Part shown: piece by piece, positions 59,115 to 64,000 of the stretch
How positions within the stretch are numbered: position 1 is the first letter of the stretch
Layout: every line of letters begins with the position of its first letter
Origin: Erysipelotrichaceae bacterium
GTDB taxonomy: Bacteria; Bacillota_I; Bacilli_A; Erysipelotrichales; Erysipelotrichaceae
Reading direction: 5' to 3'
DNA length: 64,000 nucleotides
Assembly: GCA_017533785.1 (NCBI GenBank)
Contig: JAFWII010000009.1
Coordinates: 1-64,000, forward strand
Program-made: the position numbers and the translations under genes
Notes under the pieces: model-generated
Told to the model about the DNA's origin: nothing
Databases searched by the model: none
What the model saw: only the letters and a program-made list of their open reading frames with translations

Positions 59115-59393
59115 ATGTCAGTTAAAACAGCGAATTTTAATATGCGTATGGAAGAACAGAAAAAAGCAGATGCAGAAGCTTTGTATCGCACCCTTGGAAT
59201 GACACTACCACAGGCTATAAATATATTCATTGCTCAGTCTCTTTTGGTCGGAGGAATCCCTTTTGATGTCCGAATCCCGAGATTCAACCGGGAAACAGAA
59301 GTAGCCATGAAAGAAGCAGAAGATATTGCCGCAGGAAGAATAGAAACAAAAACCTATCGTTCAGCAAGAGAACTGTTTGCAGACTGCGAATGA
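59115..59393 (+). CDS. RelB/DinJ-family antitoxin, no adjacent toxin
   Basis: 92 residues. MSVKTANFNMRMEEQKKADAE and LGMTLPQAINIFIAQSLLVGGIPFDV are the ribbon-helix-helix pattern of RelB/DinJ antitoxins, which bind DNA and neutralise a RelE/YafQ-type mRNA nuclease. No toxin frame follows: the next 110 bases have only a 24-codon frame overlapping the stop, with no YafQ features. Start ATG 59115, with AAGGTGAT upstream. Possibly a leftover from a decayed pair, or acting in trans. Confidence 0.8.
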   Translation: MSVKTANFNMRMEEQKKADAEALYRTLGMTLPQAINIFIAQSLLVGGIPFDVRIPRFNRETEVAMKEAEDIAAGRIETKTYRSARELFADCE

Positions 59394-59504
59394 TCTTTTC
59401 GATATGCAGTGAAAGCGAATTCCCGACTAAAAAACAGCAGCAGAAGATCGAGAAGAGGTATTGAACAGCTGCTGATGGGGATTTCCGCGCTAAAATAACA
59501 AGCT

Positions 59505-59551
59505 AAAAGAACAATCGCAAAGATCGTAGATTTCAATGCGATTGTTCTTTT
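59505..59551 (+). terminator. Terminator upstream of rpsB
   Basis: AAAAGAACAATCGCA pairs perfectly with TGCGATTGTTCTTTT over 15 bp around a 17-base loop. It separates rpsB from the accessory patch. The 110 bases between the antitoxin stop and this hairpin hold nothing else I can support. Confidence 0.8.
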
Positions 59552-59567
59552 ATTCTGCTGTGTATTC

Positions 59568-59685
59568 TGCTATAATACAAAGGCACTTATGTGCATACAC
59601 ACACTGTGGATTCCTCATTCCGTGCCTTTGATAGGTTAATGGGGTTTGAAGCAGTGGAGGGGAAACGGAAAGAGAGGAATTAAAA
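59568..59685 (+). promoter_or_regulatory. rpsB promoter and S2 leader RNA
   Basis: TGC followed by TATAAT (59571-59576) is a strong extended -10. The leader then folds as CAAAGGCAC (59578-59586) with GTGCCTTTG (59622-59630), enclosing a loop with GTGCATACACAC. Long structured leaders before rpsB bind S2 for autoregulation in several phyla, so that role is likely here. SD AGAGAGGA precedes ATG 59686. Confidence 0.65.
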
Positions 59686-60657
59686 ATGCAGTTAGTTTCC
59701 ATGCGTAAACTTCTGGAAAACGGCGTCCATTTCGGTCATCAGACAAGACGCTGGGATCCGAAGTGCAAACCATTCATCTATACCGCTAAAAACGGTATCT
59801 ACATCATCGATCTGAACAAGACCCAGGATGCTCTGGATGTTGCCTACGGCAAGATGAAAGAGATCGCTGAAAAGGGCGGTAAAGTCTTATTTGTCGGCAC
59901 CAAGAAACAGGCTCAGCAGATCATCCTTGATGAAGCTCTGCGTTCCGGCAGCTTCTATATCAACCAGAGATGGTTAGGCGGCACGCTCACAAACTTCCGC
60001 ACGATCCAGAAGCGTATCAAGCGCCTCATCGAGATCGAAGAGATGGAAGCAAATGAGACCATCAACGTTTATCCGAAGAAAGAGATCGCTCTGATCCGTA
60101 AGGAAGCAGCTCGTCTGAACAACTTCTTAGGCGGCATCAAAGAGATGAAGAAGCTTCCGGATGCGCTGGTCGTCGTCGATCCGAAGGAAGATCACAACGC
60201 TGTCGCAGAAGCCAAGAAGCTCGGTATCCCGGTCTTCGGTCTGACAGACACCAACTGCGATCCGGGTCTCGTTGACTACGCGATCCCGAGCAACGATGAT
60301 GCAGTCAAATCCATCAAGCTGATCGTCTCCCTGCTCGCTGATGCGATCGTCGAGACAAAGGGCGGTATCCTCCAGGATGCTTACCAGGAAGGCGAAGATG
60401 TTGAAGACATCACCATGGACGATGTCATCATCAACGTTGAAAAACACGCAGAAGAACAGGAAAAACGCCGCAGACAGCGTTTAGAAGAACGCCGCGCTGC
60501 ACAGCAGGCTCAGAGAGGCCGCTTCAATGGCGAAAGACGTAACTTCGGCAGAAGAGACAACAACGCTGTTTCTCCGAACCAGACGATCCGCAAGGATCTG
60601 CCGGCTGAGCAGAAGACAGAAGCTCCCGCTGAAGTAAAAGAGGAGGTTAAGGAATAA
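59686..60657 (+). CDS. rpsB: 30S ribosomal protein S2 with extended C-terminus
   Basis: 323 residues. [43 protein letters not shown] and [13 protein letters not shown] are S2 hallmarks, as are the [16 protein letters not shown] and GLTDTNCDP segments. The usual protein ends near residue 240-250. Here about 75 more residues follow, first Arg/Gln-rich ([20 protein letters not shown]), then [17 protein letters not shown], then an acidic end. TAATG overlap with tsf. Confidence 0.97.
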   Translation: MQLVSMRKLLENGVHFGHQTRRWDPKCKPFIYTAKNGIYIIDLNKTQDALDVAYGKMKEIAEKGGKVLFVGTKKQAQQIILDEALRSGSFYINQRWLGGTLTNFRTIQKRIKRLIEIEEMEANETINVYPKKEIALIRKEAARLNNFLGGIKEMKKLPDALVVVDPKEDHNAVAEAKKLGIPVFGLTDTNCDPGLVDYAIPSNDDAVKSIKLIVSLLADAIVETKGGILQDAYQEGEDVEDITMDDVIINVEKHAEEQEKRRRQRLEERRAAQQAQRGRFNGERRNFGRRDNNAVSPNQTIRKDLPAEQKTEAPAEVKEEVKE

Positions 60658-61544
60658 TGCAGATCACAGCTAGTCTCGTAAAAGAATTACGTGAAATGAC
60701 CGGCGCCGGCATGATGGACTGCAAGAACGCGTTAGTCGAATGTGACGGCGATAAAGAAAAAGCAGTTGACTGGCTCCGCCAGAAGGGTATCGCGAAGTCC
60801 GCTAAGAAAGCTGGCCGTATCGCTGCTGAAGGTCTCAGCCGCGTCATCACTGCCGGCAACAAGGCATGCCTCGTCGAGATCAACTCCGAGACCGACTTCG
60901 TCGCGAAGAACGAACAGTTCCTCGACCTGCTCAGCCAGACTGTTCAGACCATCCTGAACAGCGATGCGCAGACAAACGAAGAAGCACTGGCTTTACCGGT
61001 CGGTGAAGGCACTCTGAATGACCTCTTCATCAACGCGACCGCAACGATCGGCGAAAAGATCGTTCTCCGTCGTTTCGAGATCGTCAAGAAGGAAGACGAA
61101 GAAACATTCGGTTCCTACATGCATATGGGTGGCAAGATCTCCGCGCTGGCTGTCATCAAGGGCGGCAATGAGGAAGTAGCCAACGATGTTGCGATGCAGG
61201 TCGCTTCCATGAACCCTTCCTACATCTCCATGAACGATATGCCGAAGGATGTCGTCGAACACGAAAAGACTGTTCAGACTGAGATCGCCAAGAACGACGA
61301 GAAGTTAGCCGGAAAGCCGGAGAAGGTTCTCGAAGGCATCATCGCCGGACGTGTTTCCAAGTCCTTACAGGAGATCTCCCTGGTCGATCAGATCTACTTC
61401 AGAGATCAGAGCAAGAAGGTCGGTAAATTCCTGCAGGAAAGCAATGCGGAAGTCACAAAGTTCGTTCGTTACTTTGTCGGTGAAGGCATCGAAAAGAGAC
61501 ACGAAGACTTTGCTGAAGAAGTCGCAAAGCAGATGGGTAAGTAA
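60657..61544 (+). CDS. tsf: Translation elongation factor Ts
   Basis: 295 residues. The N-terminal UBA-like domain is VKELREMTGAGMMDCKNALVECDGDKEKAVDWLRQKG. SETDFVAKNEQF follows, and the tail FLQESNAEVTKFVRYFVGEGIEK is the family's end. EF-Ts recycles EF-Tu. It overlaps the rpsB stop, and the terminator after it shares its stop codon. Confidence 0.97.
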   Translation: MQITASLVKELREMTGAGMMDCKNALVECDGDKEKAVDWLRQKGIAKSAKKAGRIAAEGLSRVITAGNKACLVEINSETDFVAKNEQFLDLLSQTVQTILNSDAQTNEEALALPVGEGTLNDLFINATATIGEKIVLRRFEIVKKEDEETFGSYMHMGGKISALAVIKGGNEEVANDVAMQVASMNPSYISMNDMPKDVVEHEKTVQTEIAKNDEKLAGKPEKVLEGIIAGRVSKSLQEISLVDQIYFRDQSKKVGKFLQESNAEVTKFVRYFVGEGIEKRHEDFAEEVAKQMGK

Positions 61545-61569
61545 AAGGACAATTTTATTGTCCTTTTTT
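61543..61569 (+). terminator. Terminator after tsf
   Basis: AAAAGGACAAT-TTT-ATTGTCCTTTT is a perfect 11-bp stem followed by more Ts. It separates highly expressed rpsB-tsf from pyrH, probably with partial read-through because no other pyrH promoter is visible. Confidence 0.8.
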
Positions 61570-61582
61570 ATGGAGGCTCTAT

Positions 61583-62290
61583 ATGTATAAAAGAATCATT
61601 CTCAAGCTGAGCGGCGAAGCGCTCAGCGGTAAAGGCGGCAGCCTGGATCAGGAAAAACTGACGAGCCTGGCCAAACAGATCAAGCAGATCCACGAGATGG
61701 GCGTCCAGGTCGGCGTCGTTACCGGCGGCGGCAACTTTGTCCGCGGCCGCCAGCTGGTACAGCTCGGAATGGACCGCAACTCCTCCGATTTCATGGGCAT
61801 GCTGGGAACCGTCATGAACGCGCTCGCGCTGCAGTCGGTACTGCGCAACGAAGGCGTCAAGGCGCTGGCGATGTCCGCGATCGGCGTTGACGGTGTGACC
61901 CGTTTTGAAAGAGATATCGCGCTCGACCGTCTGGAGAACGGCTATGTGCTGGTCTTCGGCGGCGGTATCGCCAACCCGTATTTCTCGACGGATTCCGGTG
62001 CGGCACTGCGCGCCTGCCAGCTGCATGCAGATGTTATCCTGATCGCCAAGAACGGCGTAGACGGTGTCTACGACTCCGATCCGGCCGTCAATCCGGATGC
62101 GAAACGCTATTCCGAACTATCATTTGATGATATACTTGACTTGAATTTAGGTATCATTGACGCTACCGCAGCCGGTCTTTGCCGCGAAAACAAGATCGAT
62201 GCCCTGATTTTCAATATGAACGAAGAAGGCAACATCGTCAAAGCTGCGCAGGGTACAGTTTATGGTACCGTGATCCATGGAGGAAAATAA
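61583..62290 (+). CDS. pyrH: UMP kinase
   Basis: 235 residues of the amino-acid-kinase fold. YKRIILKLSGEALSG, GVVTGGGNFVRGRQL, NALALQSVLRNEGV, VFGGGIANPYFSTDSGAALRA, LIAKNGVDGVYDSDP and GTVIHGG are diagnostic. Makes UDP from UMP; usually hexameric and regulated by UTP/GTP. SD TGGAGG precedes ATG. Standard place between tsf and frr. Confidence 0.97.
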   Translation: MYKRIILKLSGEALSGKGGSLDQEKLTSLAKQIKQIHEMGVQVGVVTGGGNFVRGRQLVQLGMDRNSSDFMGMLGTVMNALALQSVLRNEGVKALAMSAIGVDGVTRFERDIALDRLENGYVLVFGGGIANPYFSTDSGAALRACQLHADVILIAKNGVDGVYDSDPAVNPDAKRYSELSFDDILDLNLGIIDATAAGLCRENKIDALIFNMNEEGNIVKAAQGTVYGTVIHGGK

Positions 62291-62293
62291 CAT

Positions 62294-62842
62294 ATGGATG
62301 CAATTTTAAATCAGTGGAAGGATAAAATGGACGGCGCGATCGCCAATTTTGAGACCGAGCTGCACAAGGTCCGCACCGGCAGAGCGAACCCGAATATGCT
62401 GGACGGCATCAATGTCGACTACTACGGAACACCGACGCCGATCAACCAGATCGCCTCGATCTCCGTTCAGGAAGGCACCATTCTGATCATCAAACCGTAT
62501 GACCACAACTCCCTGAAGGACATTGAAGTTGCCATCAACATGTCTTCGCTGCATCTTCCGCCGCAGAATGACGGCACAGTCATCCGTCTGTCCGTTCCGA
62601 AACTGACGGAAGAGACACGTAAGAGCTACTGCAAGGACGTCTCCAAGAGAGGCGAGGAAACGAAAGTCAACATCCGCAATATCCGCCGTGACGCCAATGA
62701 CTTTGTTAAGAAATCCGACGATATCACCGATGAGGACTACGAAGAATCGCTGTATGACGAGATCGATGACCTGACAAAGAAATACGTCAAGAAGGTCGAT
62801 GAGATCGCAGAGGCAAAACAGAAGGAAATCATGACGCTCTGA
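62294..62842 (+). CDS. frr: Ribosome recycling factor
   Basis: 182 residues. LHKVRTGRANPNMLDGINVDYYGTPTPINQIASISV, VRLSVPKLTEETRK-type segment and VNIRNIRRDANDFVKK define RRF. With EF-G it splits post-termination ribosomes. Starts three bases after pyrH and overlaps the uppS start by one base. Confidence 0.97.
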   Translation: MDAILNQWKDKMDGAIANFETELHKVRTGRANPNMLDGINVDYYGTPTPINQIASISVQEGTILIIKPYDHNSLKDIEVAINMSSLHLPPQNDGTVIRLSVPKLTEETRKSYCKDVSKRGEETKVNIRNIRRDANDFVKKSDDITDEDYEESLYDEIDDLTKKYVKKVDEIAEAKQKEIMTL

Positions 62843-63543
62843 TGGCTGCTGTAAAACATGTTGCCATCATCATGGATGGCAACGGACGTTACGCACAGAA
62901 ACTGGGCAAAGAACGCACCTTCGGTCATTACGAAGGCGTCAAGAACGTGCGCAATATCGCGATCCACGCCAGCGAGAAGGGCGTTGAATGCCTGACCGTC
63001 TATGCTTTTTCAACCGAGAACTGGAAGAGACCTGTTAAAGAGGTCTCTTATCTCATGTCTTTGCCGAGGATCTTCTTCTCGTCCTATCTGAAACAGCTTA
63101 TGGAGAAAAACATCCGGGTGACCATGATCGGCCGGATGGACCATATTCCCGAAGAAGCCCGTTACTATTTTGAGCGGGCGATCGCAGAGACTGCCGGAAA
63201 CACCGGCATGATCCTGAATTTTGCGATGAACTACGGTTCCCGTGACGAGATCGTGGAAGCCGCCCGGCGCTATGCCGAGGACTACCGCGACGGCGTCGCC
63301 GGGGAACTGGACGAATCGCTCTTTTCCAAATACCTGATGACAGCGGAACTGCCGGATGTCGATCTTCTGATCCGCACCAGCGGCGAGCAGCGCATCTCGA
63401 ATTTTCTGCTTTACCAGATCGCGTACGCGGAACTCGTATTCTCGCCGCTGAACTGGCCGGAATTCGATGAGGCGGAATTTGACCGCTGTCTGGATGAATT
63501 CTATAAACGCAACCGTCGTTTCGGAGGTCTCAATGAAGAATAG
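62842..63543 (+). CDS. uppS: Isoprenyl (undecaprenyl) diphosphate synthase
   Basis: 233 residues. IIMDGNGRYAQ (catalytic Asp and phosphate loop), GHYEGVKNVRNIAIHASEKGVECLTVYAFSTENWKRP and RTSGEQRISNFLLYQIAYAEL are the cis-prenyltransferase motifs. Tyr replaces the common Trp in both the GNGRW and FLLWQ positions. Makes the C55 lipid carrier needed by MraY and the PMT enzyme. Overlaps cdsA by 11 bases. Confidence 0.95.
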   Translation: MAAVKHVAIIMDGNGRYAQKLGKERTFGHYEGVKNVRNIAIHASEKGVECLTVYAFSTENWKRPVKEVSYLMSLPRIFFSSYLKQLMEKNIRVTMIGRMDHIPEEARYYFERAIAETAGNTGMILNFAMNYGSRDEIVEAARRYAEDYRDGVAGELDESLFSKYLMTAELPDVDLLIRTSGEQRISNFLLYQIAYAELVFSPLNWPEFDEAEFDRCLDEFYKRNRRFGGLNEE

Positions 63544-64000
63544 ACTGATTGGAGCCGCGCTGGTCCTGGCTGTCTGCGTGCCGGCGCTGATCCTCGGTGG
63601 GGTCGTAATGAAGGCCCTCCTGGCAGCCGTTGCCCTGATCGCATCCTACGAGTTCACCAGCATCCGTCATAAAAGCTTCAACGTGCTGCTTTTCATCATG
63701 CTGGCGGCTTTCATCTTTGTGGTCAATATTTTCCCGCAGCGCAGCACCGGGCTCATCCTGACCTTCGTCATCGCGCTTTTCGCTGCGGGCATCCTGTTTG
63801 CGGATGTCACGATGGATGACATCTCCTCGACCCTGATGATGGGCATCATCATCGGTTTCGCGATCCAGAGCATCCTGAAGATCTACGGCGATTACGATTA
63901 CACCAAGATCGCAACGAGCCGCAACTACCTCGTGCTCGCCTATATCGCAGTCGCTTCCTTCGGCTGCGACGTAGCCGCGCTTTTCTGCGGCATGCTGTTC
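63533..64000 (+). CDS. cdsA: Phosphatidate cytidylyltransferase, N-terminal part (cut by window end)
   Basis: ATG 63533 follows GGAGG within the end of uppS. The visible 156 residues are membrane helices (LIGAALVLAVCVPALILGG; VLLFIMLAAFIFVVNIF; MMGIIIGFAIQSIL) and reach FGCDVAALFCGMLF, the start of the CdsA catalytic region. Activates phosphatidate as CDP-diacylglycerol. Order uppS-cdsA is standard. The C-terminal half with the family signature lies outside. Confidence 0.9.
   Translation, partial: MKNRLIGAALVLAVCVPALILGGVVMKALLAAVALIASYEFTSIRHKSFNVLLFIMLAAFIFVVNIFPQRSTGLILTFVIALFAAGILFADVTMDDISSTLMMGIIIGFAIQSILKIYGDYDYTKIATSRNYLVLAYIAVASFGCDVAALFCGMLF

Noticed and set aside
59390-59464. Short frame overlapping the antitoxin stop as a toxin
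   Set aside because: Only 24 codons and without RelE/YafQ residues.

Overview
The window looks like chromosomal core DNA of a non-spore-forming, low-complexity Bacillota, most likely an Erysipelotrichia-type organism. Ribosome-binding sites are GGAGG-like and promoters are sigma-A-like. Several gene blocks follow Bacillus order: murC-ytxG-ytxH-ccpA, ylbM/yceD-rpmF, mraZ-rsmH-ftsL-pbp-mraY, recJ-apt-rel-hisS-aspS and rpsB-tsf-pyrH-frr-uppS-cdsA. The class is inferred from gene order and protein style, not from a 16S sequence. I saw no tRNA, rRNA, CRISPR array, insertion sequence or prophage.

Layout. 0.2-3.4 kb (minus): murE and a PMT-family membrane glycosyltransferase. 3.5-8.2 kb: a FruK-like sugar kinase, a thioredoxin-like lipoprotein, a small P-loop NTPase (minus), a VanZ-like protein, a DUF1801 protein, a lipoprotein and a Pro/Glu-rich protein translationally coupled to murC. 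8.2-13.1 kb: murC, ytxG, a ytxH-like gene, a CcpA-type regulator, then tyrS behind a tyrosine T-box. 13.1-18.5 kb: lipoprotein, MurJ/SpoVB-type flippase, ispH (minus), PrsW-type protease, pepC. 18.5-27.8 kb: a structured leader RNA with a GNAT gene, a DEAD-box helicase, a Tet-like ribosomal GTPase fused to a YacP/Rae1-type nuclease domain (minus), rimO, a ROK sugar kinase, galM and galK. 27.8-41 kb: yebC, then a nucleoside-salvage island holding a phosphorylase, adenosine deaminase, two ADP-ribosylglycohydrolase-family proteins, a PfkB kinase, a complete BMP-type nucleoside ABC transporter and two nucleoside hydrolases. 41-49 kb: tmcAL, yceD, rpmF and a shortened division/cell-wall cluster. 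47.8-55.1 kb: recJ-like, apt, rel, hisS, aspS. 55-59.4 kb: an accessory patch with a nonsense-interrupted lipoprotein, another lipoprotein, an ABC exporter, a frameshifted small membrane gene and an orphan RelB/DinJ antitoxin. 59.6-64 kb: rpsB to cdsA, which runs off the window.

How it fits together. Cell-envelope synthesis is spread over four places: murE, murC, murJ, and mraY with a PASTA penicillin-binding protein. Lipid carrier supply is represented by ispH, uppS and cdsA. The CcpA-type regulator at 10.7 kb has a perfect cre site overlapping the -35 of the nucleoside transporter at 34 kb, which suggests carbon control of nucleoside uptake. Translation quality control is well represented by rel, rimO, yebC, frr and the GTPase-nuclease fusion.

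Most noteworthy: (1) the Tet/EF-G-like GTPase with a C-terminal Rae1-type NYN nuclease; (2) a candidate attenuator or riboswitch upstream of the GNAT gene; (3) about ten genes whose -10 box lies only 6-10 nt from the start codon, including three compact divergent pairs, implying leaderless mRNAs; (4) catalytic-motif changes in otherwise intact enzymes (FruK-like, ROK kinase, MraY, adenosine deaminase); (5) a lipoprotein gene broken by one TAA exactly where its paralog has Tyr.
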